Shown here in pieces: positions 8,430-16,471 of a stretch of 26,639 bases of DNA. Every line of letters begins with the position of its first letter. The first letter of the stretch is position 1. The DNA lies in the NCBI GenBank assembly GCA_937898545.1, contig CALEJV010000006.1, forward strand, positions 1 through 26,639, read 5' to 3'. Below the pieces are notes generated by a model. That model worked only from the letters and a program-made list of their open reading frames with translations, did no database searches and was not told the DNA's origin. A program made the position numbers and the translations under genes. Source of the stretch: an uncultured Candidatus Saccharibacteria bacterium. GTDB lineage: Bacteria; Patescibacteriota; Saccharimonadia; Saccharimonadales; Saccharimonadaceae.

Positions 8430-8907
8430 ACAAACCTCCTTTCTTGTCAGTTTCAAAACGAACATCAGCGGTTGAGTCGTCTATAATTTGGCGGGTTTTG
8501 ATGGTTGATGCGTCATCCAATTTTTCTAGCTTTTGCGGCTTTTTGGTTGGTTGATTTGTGGCTTCTTCGTCTTCAGGTGGAGCACTTTTATATTCATCAC
8601 GAAACGCAGTAGTGTTTTTATTGAACAGATAATATTTTGGTCGCAAATTGTAACGCAGTACCGTCACCAGCCAAAGCGCAATGATTTTACCCCTAACACG
8701 AACCGACAAAACTCCACAAATCATCAAACTTAACGCCATCAAAACGTATTTATAAAGCGCGCCGTTCATAACCGGCGGCAGCAGCGCGAAAACTCCCGCG
8801 CTAAAGAAAATAGGAATCATCAAGAGCACGATTTGTGAAAAACCGAGCTTGCCGATAATCCGATCTTCTACGGTGGTAACCTGCGCAGGAACGACTGTCG
8901 TTTTCAT
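8401..8907 (-). CDS. PrgI-family membrane protein (VirB3-like)
   Basis: A 168-residue protein. The first 90 residues match the PrgI family: MKTTVVPAQVTTVEDRIIGK followed by two TM helices (about 24-44 and 50-70) and the YNLRPKYYLFNK stretch. The rest is charged and cytoplasmic. The family takes the VirB3 position in T4SS of organisms without a typical outer membrane. The ATG overlaps the virB6-like stop in ATGA, so it is translationally coupled. It is longer than the shortest family members because of the polar C-terminal extension of about 70 residues. Confidence 0.82.
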   Translation of the reverse strand: MKTTVVPAQVTTVEDRIIGKLGFSQIVLLMIPIFFSAGVFALLPPVMNGALYKYVLMALSLMICGVLSVRVRGKIIALWLVTVLRYNLRPKYYLFNKNTTAFRDEYKSAPPEDEEATNQPTKKPQKLEKLDDASTIKTRQIIDDSTADVRFETDKKGGLYVRFTKIKR

Positions 8908-10421
8908 GATTTTTCACCTCGTTGTTTGGTCGATTTTATTTTCGAGCTGGCGCGATAAGTTGTGCCGGTTTTGAGTGGTTTTGACTCGGGCATATTAACA
9001 ACGGTTGGATTATTTTTGCTACGCGGATTTACGGCATAGGTAATTTCCGCATCGCCTTTTTTGTTCAGGTAACTTACTTTCATCGGCGATTTTGTCTGAC
9101 GCGCCACCGTTTCGAAAGTTGAATGAACCCGGGCTTTTTTGGCAGCGTGAGTGGTGTTCTTCACGCGCTGGGTCGTTTTGTGTGCCACTTTCGAGCCAGT
9201 GCCCGTTATGTAGCTGACGCCGTTCATAAACTGACCACCCAGCTTCTTTAGATTGCGCGCACCCATACTGACGAAACTAAATTGCATCATCACGCCTTGA
9301 ACTTTTAATAAAGTCAGAATAGTTGCTATGCCTGCTACCATAGCCATCAAAGTGTCGGGCAGAGCGTTGTTACCACCAGTGGTCGCCATACCAGAAAACA
9401 GCGACGATGCTAATTGCAAGATAACCACATGGACAAACAAAACGAAAATTGTTGACAGGAACGTCTTCATCGAAGTTTCGGCAAAATCACGAAACCCCGG
9501 CACCAGCCACAGCATGCTCACCAGCGGCGACAAGACGGTGCCGATAAATAAAGTAATTAAACGCATAACATAATACACCAGCAATATGACCGAGCAAATC
9601 AAAAACGCCACCATGATCAGCAGTGCCGCCACGCCCTGACCAGACGTTTTTTCGACAACTTTGATGAGCGTACTCCAAACGGTCGATGCACCCGAAACTT
9701 GATTGACTGCCGAGATGAGAACGTTAGATAAACTGATGATGCCGTCAATCAAAAATATAGAGGTGTTCATTAGTAAAAATATCAGTGCTATACGTGGCAG
9801 CAAGTGCTTAACCTCAACTTCGTCAAAGCCAAAACTCGACGCGCTCATGACCTGAAATCCGACTAGCGCTACAACTAAAATTAACAGTACATCAGCGATG
9901 CCAACAATCGCTAGCCATAGATTAAACACGGATTTATTACTAACCATCAGTGGCGTTGATTTGGTGAAAAATTCTAATGCGTTCAAAAACGGTGAGGCTA
10001 TGGCGTTAATGATTGACGATAATAAACCTGTCACGGCTTTGATAATCATTTCGATCAAACCGTTATTTTCTGATTTGGGCGTGACAGCTTGTAGATTCGG
10101 TAGGTTTGCGTCATTTGGATTTTGTACCGCTTGGTATGAACCATTCAAAATAGAAACTATTGTCACGGCGGCTAGTACGATGACTAACCCAATCACTGCT
10201 TTTTTAGCGATGTTTTTAGCGTGCTCCATGCGGTCTGGTTTGCCACTGCTGGTCATGTAAATATAGCCAGCATGCGCCAAAAAGAAAGCGCAAGCCAGCG
10301 ACGCGATACCCGATAAGATTTTGGCTGTCGGCAAAACATAATCACGCACAGTTTTTATCGCGCCAGCCGTATCGGCAAAGAATACTAAGTTACAGGTGAA
10401 AATATCGACAAAGTCGAACAT
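8904..10421 (-). CDS. VirB6/TrbL-like polytopic T4SS protein with pilin-like N-terminus
   Basis: A 505-residue protein with many hydrophobic helices up to about residue 390 and a basic tail (VKNTTHAAKKARVHS and following). It occupies the VirB6 slot, the inner-membrane channel component. Residues about 20-90 repeat the pilin core of the next gene upstream: GYIYMTSSGKPDRMEHAKNI here against GFTYITSSGNPEQLDKAKRT there, both flanked by two hydrophobic helices. So the protein looks like a pilin domain fused to a VirB6-like domain. GGAGG, formed by the last codons of the pilin gene, lies 11 nt before the ATG. Confidence 0.8.
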   Translation of the reverse strand: MFDFVDIFTCNLVFFADTAGAIKTVRDYVLPTAKILSGIASLACAFFLAHAGYIYMTSSGKPDRMEHAKNIAKKAVIGLVIVLAAVTIVSILNGSYQAVQNPNDANLPNLQAVTPKSENNGLIEMIIKAVTGLLSSIINAIASPFLNALEFFTKSTPLMVSNKSVFNLWLAIVGIADVLLILVVALVGFQVMSASSFGFDEVEVKHLLPRIALIFLLMNTSIFLIDGIISLSNVLISAVNQVSGASTVWSTLIKVVEKTSGQGVAALLIMVAFLICSVILLVYYVMRLITLFIGTVLSPLVSMLWLVPGFRDFAETSMKTFLSTIFVLFVHVVILQLASSLFSGMATTGGNNALPDTLMAMVAGIATILTLLKVQGVMMQFSFVSMGARNLKKLGGQFMNGVSYITGTGSKVAHKTTQRVKNTTHAAKKARVHSTFETVARQTKSPMKVSYLNKKGDAEITYAVNPRSKNNPTVVNMPESKPLKTGTTYRASSKIKSTKQRGEKS

Positions 10422-10428
10422 GGACGGG

Positions 10429-10770
10429 TTATCCTCCGAAGGCTTGTCGCGCTAAAGTCGTTACGATGTCCGCTAATACAAACGCCGCGATGACGATCGC
10501 TAGACCAATAGCCGACCACGTGATAGTGCGCTTTGCTTTGTCGAGCTGTTCAGGGTTTCCCGAGCTAGTAATATAAGTAAAACCGCCAGCAACAAAAAAG
10601 CCGGTCGCTACCAGGCCGGCTAGCCCCGCCACCACTTGGATGACGCTTCGTATAAAATTCTCGACATTACTGACACCCGCTGGCGCAGCTAGGGCTATAT
10701 TCGCCAATACAAATGGCGCTCCAATCGCGATAAATATTGCTGCCAAACAATATGTTTTTCTTGACACCAT
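10429..10770 (-). CDS. T4SS pilin (TrbC/VirB2-like)
   Basis: A 113-residue protein with a signal peptide (about 1-29, ending in IALA before APAG), a hydrophobic helix (about 41-66), the short polar loop TYITSSGNPEQLDKAKRT, and a second helix (about 82-105). This is the T4SS_pilin layout common in CPR bacteria. After cleavage it would be inserted in the membrane and polymerised into a pilus. AAGGGAG lies 5 nt before the ATG. It is the first gene of the T4SS operon. Confidence 0.85.
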   Translation of the reverse strand: MVSRKTYCLAAIFIAIGAPFVLANIALAAPAGVSNVENFIRSVIQVVAGLAGLVATGFFVAGGFTYITSSGNPEQLDKAKRTITWSAIGLAIVIAAFVLADIVTTLARQAFGG

Positions 10771-10820
10771 AAACTCCCTTTCACCAGAGCGTGAACTTTG
10801 TGTTTACCTCTGTTATTTTT

Positions 10821-10849
10821 ACGTTAGCAGGCATCGTTTTACTTGGCAA
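10821..10849 (-). promoter_or_regulatory. Probable promoter of the T4SS operon
   Basis: On the minus strand, TTGCCA (10849-10844), a 17-nt spacer and TAACGT (10826-10821) precede the pilin gene by about 50 nt. The -35 matches the consensus at five of six bases; the -10 is weaker. It is the only candidate with correct spacing that I found in this intergenic region. Confidence 0.45.
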
Positions 10850-10992
10850 GACGGCACTTGAAAGTCTGCTACAATCACGTCAGTATGTTAGTTTCTGAGA
10901 GGTTTGTTAAATTTATAGAGGTGCAACCATGTTTTAGTTTGAGTTAAAAATTAAATCAACGAACTTACTAAAAAATATATTTTGTCGCCAAC

Positions 10993-11021
10993 TTTACACT
11001 AATAAAAATTACAAGTAAACT
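10993..11021 (+). promoter_or_regulatory. Leaderless-type promoter for the small membrane protein gene
   Basis: TTTACA (10993-10998), exactly 17 nt, then TAAACT (11016-11021). The ATG at 11028 begins 6 nt after the -10 box, so transcription should start at or next to the start codon. No Shine-Dalgarno is present. This spacing matches that of the Nudix gene promoter at 11909. Confidence 0.55.
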
Positions 11022-11027
11022 AAAAAC

Positions 11028-11336
11028 ATGAGCAAACTAAAATCCGAAAAGGTTGTTATATCTTCGCCGCTATCGTTTAGTGGTTCGGCAAAACGCATTT
11101 GGAAAATCACGGACGTGGATAGTCCAGTGGTTAAGGCGTTGCTTGGTTTGGTTGCTGCCATGCTCATTTTGTTTGCTTGGATTTTTGTGGCGTTTTGGTA
11201 TGTGTTGATTTACGTTGTTTTTGGAATTTTGTTCATTCCATATCGGTTGATGCGGCGGAGTAGTCGTAAGCAAAAACAAGCAAAATTGCGACACCGCGAA
11301 GTGCTGGAAGTGATAGAGAAAAAGCGCAACTTATAA
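11028..11336 (+). CDS. Small membrane protein of unknown function
   Basis: A 102-residue protein: a polar N-terminus of about 33 residues, a long hydrophobic stretch (about 36-72, enough for one long or two short TM helices, rich in Phe, Trp and Tyr) and a basic C-terminal helix (RRSSRKQKQAKLRHREVLEV). It is divergent from the T4SS operon and could be an accessory membrane protein, but nothing in it identifies a role. Its end overlaps the convergent hxlR-type gene by 6 nt. The start has no ribosome site and fits a leaderless transcript. Confidence 0.65.
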   Translation: MSKLKSEKVVISSPLSFSGSAKRIWKITDVDSPVVKALLGLVAAMLILFAWIFVAFWYVLIYVVFGILFIPYRLMRRSSRKQKQAKLRHREVLEVIEKKRNL

Positions 11337-11717
11337 TCGACGCAACACAGTCACACGCTTCTTGTCGTAAGTTTTCTGGGATTTGTGCAGAGCTTCAGAA
11401 TGAGAATCAAACCACACGGTTATGTCGCTCGTCAACTTCAATAATTCAAGACCGGTTTTCGTTAATTCATATTCAACCCGCGGTGGAATCGTCGGATAGA
11501 AAAAGCGCCGGACGATGCCGGCGCGTTCTAGCTGTCTGAGGTGCTCGGTGAGCACTTTTTGAGTTACCCCCGGAAGGGAGCGGTGTAGCGCAGAATAGCG
11601 CTTAGTCTCAGTCCCAAGCGAAACAATACTTGCGATTGTCCATTTTCGAAACAGCAAGCTTGTCATGAAATCGCGCGAATCGGCGTACTGACTTTTGGAT
11701 ACAGTAGTTTTTGTCAT
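11331..11717 (-). CDS. HxlR-family winged-helix transcriptional regulator
   Basis: A 128-residue protein with the HxlR pattern: FRKWTIASIVSLG, then RYSALHRSLPGVTQKVLTEH (recognition helix) and the wing RRFFYPTIPPRVEYELTKTG. HxlR proteins bind DNA as dimers and often sense redox or electrophiles through an N-terminal Cys. No Cys is present anywhere in this protein, so it cannot use thiol sensing. GGGAGGT lies 5 nt upstream of the ATG. Its target is unknown; the divergent promoter region toward the Nudix gene is the obvious candidate. Confidence 0.85.
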   Translation of the reverse strand: MTKTTVSKSQYADSRDFMTSLLFRKWTIASIVSLGTETKRYSALHRSLPGVTQKVLTEHLRQLERAGIVRRFFYPTIPPRVEYELTKTGLELLKLTSDITVWFDSHSEALHKSQKTYDKKRVTVLRRL

Positions 11718-11773
11718 GGTTACCTCCCGTTTTAGGGTTTATGTTTTATTTAGTGGTCAAAAACTCCTTAAAC

Positions 11774-11801
11774 AAAAATCTCCGGGGATACCCTCCGGAG
11801 A
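11774..11801 (-). terminator. Intrinsic terminator on the minus strand, upstream of the HxlR gene
   Basis: TCTCCGG and CCGGAGA (11779-11801) form a 7-bp GC-rich stem with a 9-nt loop. On the minus strand it is followed directly by TTTTTG (11778-11773). It is well formed but lies between the HxlR gene and any upstream promoter, so it would end a short transcript or act as an attenuator for the HxlR gene. Confidence 0.6.
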
Positions 11802-11887
11802 CATAGCGTACAGCTCTCTTCCATCAATAAATATACACTGAATAGCTGCATTGTGTCAAATAGCACAATCTGTAATCTGTTTAGCCC

Positions 11888-11909
11888 AAAGGTGCCCTTA
11901 CGCACCTTT
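11888..11909 (+). terminator. Hairpin with a short T-run before the Nudix promoter
   Basis: AAAGGTGC and GCACCTTT (8 bp, perfect) with a 6-nt loop, followed by T and then GA. On the plus strand it resembles a weak terminator; it abuts the -35 box of the Nudix gene and could instead be a protein-binding site. Confidence 0.4.
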
Positions 11910-11937
11910 TGACCGCACACCACAATTAAAGTAATAT
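11909..11937 (+). promoter_or_regulatory. Leaderless-type promoter for the Nudix gene
   Basis: TTGACC (11909-11914), exactly 17 nt, then TAATAT (11932-11937), with the ATG at 11944 only 6 nt later. Transcription is expected at the A of the ATG. There is no ribosome binding site. Both hexamers match the consensus at four or more positions. Confidence 0.6.
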
Positions 11938-11943
11938 TTATAT

Positions 11944-12483
11944 ATGCCTCATATACACGACCAGCCTGGTCAGCACGATACCTGCGTTAGCGGGTATATT
12001 GTGAAAATAACAGAGGGTGCTGAACCTCGGATTATTTTACATAAGCACCGCAAGCTAAACAGGTTATTGCAGTTTGGTGGGCATGTCGAGCTGGACGAGA
12101 CACCGTGGCAAGCGGTCTTACGGGAAATAGCCGAAGAATCTGGTTACGACAAAAACCAGCTAAGGTTGTTGCAGCCGCGTTACAATAGGCTTGCTTCATT
12201 GCCTGGAGTGAAACTGCATCCTCAACCGATCGCGATTCACACATATCCTGCTGGTGGCGGGCATTATCACACGGACATAAGTTATGCGTTTATTACTTCG
12301 GAAAATCCGATACATGATATAGCTAGCGGCGAATCCGACAACATTGGCCTCTTTAACTTGACAGATCTAAAGAAGCTTACATCAAAACAAATGTACGACA
12401 ATGCGAAAACCATCGCTATGTATACTTTGACCACAGTGGTTGAGGAATGGGACGGGGTGGATTTGTTACTTTATAAACTCTAG
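11944..12483 (+). CDS. Nudix hydrolase
   Basis: A 179-residue protein with a complete Nudix box: G46-x5-E52-x7-R60-E61-I-x-E64-E65-x-G67 (GGHVELDETPWQAVLREIAE and on). The glutamates bind Mg and the enzyme cleaves a nucleoside diphosphate linked to another group. The flanking sequence (FQ/FGGHVE after HRKLNRLLQ) is of the house-cleaning or NTP type, and substrate cannot be set from sequence. The gene ends 18 nt inside the convergent lyase pseudogene. It begins without a ribosome site (see the promoter at 11909). Confidence 0.85.
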   Translation: MPHIHDQPGQHDTCVSGYIVKITEGAEPRIILHKHRKLNRLLQFGGHVELDETPWQAVLREIAEESGYDKNQLRLLQPRYNRLASLPGVKLHPQPIAIHTYPAGGGHYHTDISYAFITSENPIHDIASGESDNIGLFNLTDLKKLTSKQMYDNAKTIAMYTLTTVVEEWDGVDLLLYKL

Positions 12484-14031
12484 GCCGTCCCTAGTTATGA
12501 GGTCATACAGATCGTCAACTAGACCATCTACGTACGGTTTGTAGTATGTGTCTATTTTGAGCATAGGTACTTTTTGGCACACAAAATCATAGACAACCTT
12601 AGTTCCTGTGCCTAAATTTGTTCCATTTTTTGACTTGTCACGTAAATCTATGGCCTGTGCCGCCACCATTAATTCTATGGCTAATACGTGCTTGACGTTA
12701 TCCAATATGTCGACCACCTTACGGGCGGAGACCGAGCTCATAGCTACAAAGTCTTCGGTGTTGGCAGATGTTGGCACAGAGTCAACCGACGCTGGATGGG
12801 CTAATATTTTATTTTCTGAGACTAGTGAGGTTGTAAGTATACTGCAGAATCATTAGCCCTGTTCTCATTTTTTCTGTCGCCCTAAGGAGCGCACAGACCG
12901 TTGTTAAATCTATCATCAAGTAGAGCGGCAATTCTTCTGTCTGAGATATTTGCAAGTTCGCTTATTGCGATAGCTAGAGCGTCCATAGCGATGCCAACAG
13001 ACTCACCGTGAAAATTTCCGCCAGCCATAACCTCTACTAGGTTTGTTTCTTCGTTTTTTATGAATACCGGATTGTCAGTCACGCTATTGAGTTCAATCTT
13101 CGCTATATGTGATGCATACTCAAGAGCCTCACGTATACCTCCGTGCACCTGCGGTACACATCGCACAGAGTAAATATCCTGGATACCGCTCGTATTGACT
13201 AGTGAGCTTCCGCGCAATAAATGCCTAACGTTATCAGAGACGATTCGCTGCCCCTTACCCTTAAAAGGCTTCAGGCTGTGTATAGCCGGATCGTAAGCAA
13301 CTGTACTTGCCCCGATAGCCTCAGTCGATAAAGCACCTGCGAGATCGGCAATCATGGACGGCTTTCTTGATTCGTACACTACAATTGATGCGAGAGCTGT
13401 GGTATAGATGTATTATTTATTAAAGCTAGACCGTCGCGATGGTTAAGCCTTAAGGGATGCAGATTTTTCTCACTTAAGGCTTCTAGGGTTTCTATTCTTT
13501 TGCCATTTAGATAAACATGACCCCTACCAATAATTGCCAATGCTATGTGTGACGATAAGGTCAAATCTCCGCTTGACCCTACAGACCCCTTACTGGGCAC
13601 TTCCGGTATAATGTCGTAATTAAAAAATCAACTAATCTTTCAACTACGGATACAGACACCCCAGAAAATCCCTTAGCGAGAGAATTGGCTATGATTAACA
13701 TCATAGCCTTAATATGTCCTTTCGGCATAGGGGCGCCAACCCCAGTGGCGTGAGATAGTATGATACCCTCCTGAATGTCTTCATGGGAGGTGTTAATTTT
13801 TATGCTCTTAAGAGCTCCAACTCCAGTGGTAAGACCGTATATGTCTTCTCCTTTATTAAGTAATTCTATAAGCCTCTTATTTGATGTTTCTATTTTTACG
13901 CGCGAATGTTCGGATAGCGATACGCTAATTTTATCGTTAGATATCATATGAACCTTTTTAAAGTCTAGCTCTTCCCCTAAAAGAAACGACGATTCATTAG
14001 GGGTCGCTTGCACGATTTCCGCCCCCCTCAA
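12466..14031 (-). pseudogene. MIO-type ammonia-lyase (histidine ammonia-lyase-like), multiply frameshifted
   Basis: Fragments of one protein follow in order in three frames. The N-terminus has YGLTTGVGAL with the catalytic Tyr and LSHATGVGAP. Next come PSKGSVGSSGDLT (the MIO tripeptide, here S-S-G instead of A-S-G), ALINNTS, DLAGALSTEAIG, NSVTDNPVF, SENKILAHPASVDSVPTSAN and TEDFVAM. The SH pair and the Glu of NTED are those of histidine rather than phenylalanine or tyrosine lyases. Breaks lie at the A6 run 13622-13627, near 13400-13412, near 12890 and near 12825; one added base at each of the first two restores the frame. The apparent start is TTG 14031. It is dead as written unless the breaks are sequence errors. 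Confidence 0.82.
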
Positions 14032-14098
14032 AGCTTCCTGTATATTACTCCAGGATCCGACTTAGATAATCTGATTAGCGAAAGGAAAGCAGAGGATA

Positions 14099-15220
14099 AT
14101 GCTACTGACGCCCCCGAAAGAATGTGAGATAGAATTCAACGATCTTCGCCTAGTCCGCCTTAAATGCGACCCGAAGTATGAAAATATATTTATTGAAAAC
14201 ACGACAATCTCAATAAAGGACACTTATGATGAGATAACGAAAGATTTTGCACGAAACCTAGTGAAGGTTGATCGCCTCGGTTACGATCCCGTGGGGTATT
14301 TCACTATCGGAAAAGAGGTGTGGCTTGCGTTTACCAAATCAGGCAGTGATTTTGTCGGCTTTGAGGTTGTAACGAGGAAGCGCGGCGGATGTATAAAAAT
14401 TGGTCCTACGTATATTGGCCCTAATATGCGAGGGAGAGGATACGCCGAGCAGATGATAAATGCCCTGTGCAGGAGCTACCGCGCTGTGGGCGCTAGAAAG
14501 ATGTACGTAACAGCCCCCTTGAATAACGCACCGACTGCTGTTCTCGATTTTCAAAAGCTACATCTAAAAATGGAAGCGCTATTGTCTAGGCATTACCACA
14601 TAAAATCTTCGGAAAGAGTGTGTGGAAAGTTCCTAGAAGACAGCCGAGGTGTAGAAAGTTCTACACCCTCAAGGCTTGAATTGTCGCTAGCAAATAATAC
14701 ATCTGCAAATGCATCCATAGAAATAAATAACCTACAAACAGAATTACCCCTTAGTCTACTATCCAATTTCATTAGGACTAACATGTCTCATTATTATGAC
14801 GATATAGACGATGATTTTGTGAGGGCGCTGGTGCACGGTACCGAGGAGAGCCCGAAAGTATATGAGAAAAAGGCCAAGATTTTATTAACTATCGTCCATG
14901 ATACAACCAAGCTAGCAGGTGTTGCGGCCCTCACCCCAAAGCGCGGGGGATCTCTAAAGATATCCCCTCTTATCATAGATCATAAAGTTGTTTGCAAAAA
15001 GGTGTTGGGTGATTTACTTGATATGATTATGCTACAAGCTAGGAGGATGAGTAGAAGGAAGATAACTATTATTTTGCCAGTATCCTGTATTGCAATGATC
15101 GACGTAATACTAGCGCATGGTTATGTATCTGAGGGTATATTGAGAGAACCTTATAAAAGATCCGTTGATATGGTAGTTCTATCGAAATTTCTACAGGAAG
15201 ATGTTGGAGCTCTAGACTAA
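14099..15220 (+). CDS. Tandem GNAT-fold acyltransferase-like protein
   Basis: A 373-residue protein made of two related halves. The first (about 10-165) has the acetyl-CoA loop R111-G-R-G-Y-A116 after the strand CIKIGPTYIGP and a following long helix, the GNAT signature. The second (about 210-370) repeats the layout (ALTPKRGGSLKISPLIID parallels VVTRKRGGCIKIGPTYIG) but has HKVVCKKV in place of the loop, so it probably does not bind acyl-CoA. GAGG lies just before the ATG. It is divergent from the lyase pseudogene and 2 nt from the ligase gene, so it may transfer an acyl group activated by that ligase (inference). Substrate unknown. Confidence 0.65.
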   Translation: MLLTPPKECEIEFNDLRLVRLKCDPKYENIFIENTTISIKDTYDEITKDFARNLVKVDRLGYDPVGYFTIGKEVWLAFTKSGSDFVGFEVVTRKRGGCIKIGPTYIGPNMRGRGYAEQMINALCRSYRAVGARKMYVTAPLNNAPTAVLDFQKLHLKMEALLSRHYHIKSSERVCGKFLEDSRGVESSTPSRLELSLANNTSANASIEINNLQTELPLSLLSNFIRTNMSHYYDDIDDDFVRALVHGTEESPKVYEKKAKILLTIVHDTTKLAGVAALTPKRGGSLKISPLIIDHKVVCKKVLGDLLDMIMLQARRMSRRKITIILPVSCIAMIDVILAHGYVSEGILREPYKRSVDMVVLSKFLQEDVGALD

Positions 15221-15222
15221 TT

Positions 15223-16287
15223 ATGAATAAACCACAAAGTTTAGAGGAGTGGCTGGGTGTCATTAATAAAAACTTTGCTTCGTCTGGGGGTGTGGTTTAC
15301 AGCTCTTCAGGTTCTACAGGAGAAGCTAGGGATATTATATATACCGATTATGTCATCAATGGAGCCGCACGGAGAACCACAGAGCTATTATCGCTTGTCC
15401 CGCATCGACTTAAATCTATGAAGGCTGTAGTGCTCTGGGGGTATGGTCTATTTCCACCCGCGCACTTCTACTCGTTATCTATGAGCGGGCTGGGCTGTCA
15501 AGTGTACCCTTTTGGGTCGGGTAGGAATTTTCCCACAGATCCTAAGGTAGATAAAATTCACAGAATATCGCCCAACATTCTCGTAGGCATGCCTGGCTAT
15601 TTGATAAAAATAGCCAATTGCCTGGATGATAAAAGAATGCTGCAGAATGTTCGCAAATCTTTAAAGTTTATTGTGACGGGAGGAGAAGTTCTTACGTCTG
15701 ATATCCGTAGGCGACTTGAGAATATATATGGGGTAAGAGTTTATGACCATTACGGTATGCTACAAGCCCCTATGGTAGCGGGAGACTACATATACGGACA
15801 TAAGCACATATCGAAAGAGTATACTCCTGAAATTTTAACGAATAGTGGCGATGTTAAGGACTGGGGCGAAGGAATACTTTTGCTAAGCAGTAATAGTGCA
15901 TGGGAGGGAGTTTCGATGAAACGACTTAATACACAAGATAGGGCGAGGCTATATAGATGCAGATGTAACATAAAGACGACTTGCGTTGAAGTTTTAGGCC
16001 GCAACAATCTAACCCGTAAGGTTAGGGGTCAGCTGGTAGACTTTGATAAGTTATTCTACCTGTTGGACAATAGCGGTTTTGCTGGCAACTACTACTTTGA
16101 AGTGATAAGTGATCCTACAGATTCAATCTATATTCATATCGATAATAATGTCGATGTATCAAACTTCTATTCCCTACTTAATAATACGCTGCCCGTAAAA
16201 TACGAAGTTCTTATAGAAGACTCACTAAAGGTTCCTAGAGGGCTAACGGAAAAAGAGCAGCGTTTAGTATTCCGACAACAGATCTAG
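15223..16287 (+). CDS. Short adenylate-forming ligase (PaaK/LuxE-like, ANL superfamily)
   Basis: A 354-residue protein. The ATP-binding P-loop VYSSSGSTGEARDI lies near residues 25-38, and the adenine-binding region is YDHYGMLQAP near residue 175. The C-terminal part (about 265-350) resembles the small ANL lid domain, with a lysine in LKVPRGLTEKEQ. It is shorter than phenylacetate-CoA ligases (about 430 residues) and nearer LuxE acyl-protein synthetases in length. It should activate a carboxylic acid as an acyl-adenylate. Together with the neighbouring lyase (which would give an unsaturated acid such as urocanate) and GNAT protein it suggests a small acid-activation and transfer pathway. The product is unknown. 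Confidence 0.7.
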   Translation: MNKPQSLEEWLGVINKNFASSGGVVYSSSGSTGEARDIIYTDYVINGAARRTTELLSLVPHRLKSMKAVVLWGYGLFPPAHFYSLSMSGLGCQVYPFGSGRNFPTDPKVDKIHRISPNILVGMPGYLIKIANCLDDKRMLQNVRKSLKFIVTGGEVLTSDIRRRLENIYGVRVYDHYGMLQAPMVAGDYIYGHKHISKEYTPEILTNSGDVKDWGEGILLLSSNSAWEGVSMKRLNTQDRARLYRCRCNIKTTCVEVLGRNNLTRKVRGQLVDFDKLFYLLDNSGFAGNYYFEVISDPTDSIYIHIDNNVDVSNFYSLLNNTLPVKYEVLIEDSLKVPRGLTEKEQRLVFRQQI

Positions 16288-16416
16288 TTTTATCTACTTT
16301 AATAGTATACTCACTTCACGTACCTCCCAGGTATACAGCTCATACAAACCTATCAAGGTCGTATTCGCCCATGAAAATTATTTTATCTTTTGGGGTGGCA
16401 TTTCAGGGGAATCTCC

Positions 16417-16465
16417 ACCTGTGACAGGTTTGCCGTGCGAGCCTGTACGTAGACTCCGTTACGTA
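16417..16465 (+). promoter_or_regulatory. Palindromic sites, possible operators
   Basis: ACCTGT-G-ACAGGT (16417-16429) is a perfect 13-bp palindrome. Two copies of the palindrome TACGTA follow (16446-16451 and 16460-16465, 14 bp apart). They lie upstream of the broken small gene at 16472. Such symmetric sites are typical of dimeric repressors, but no promoter hexamers are clear. The 184 bases between the ligase stop and this gene hold nothing else that I can name. Confidence 0.35.
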
Positions 16466-16471
16466 AAGTAA

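Noticed and set aside
11888..11909. Riboswitch upstream of the Nudix gene
   Set aside because: The hairpin lies before the promoter, so it is not part of the Nudix message.
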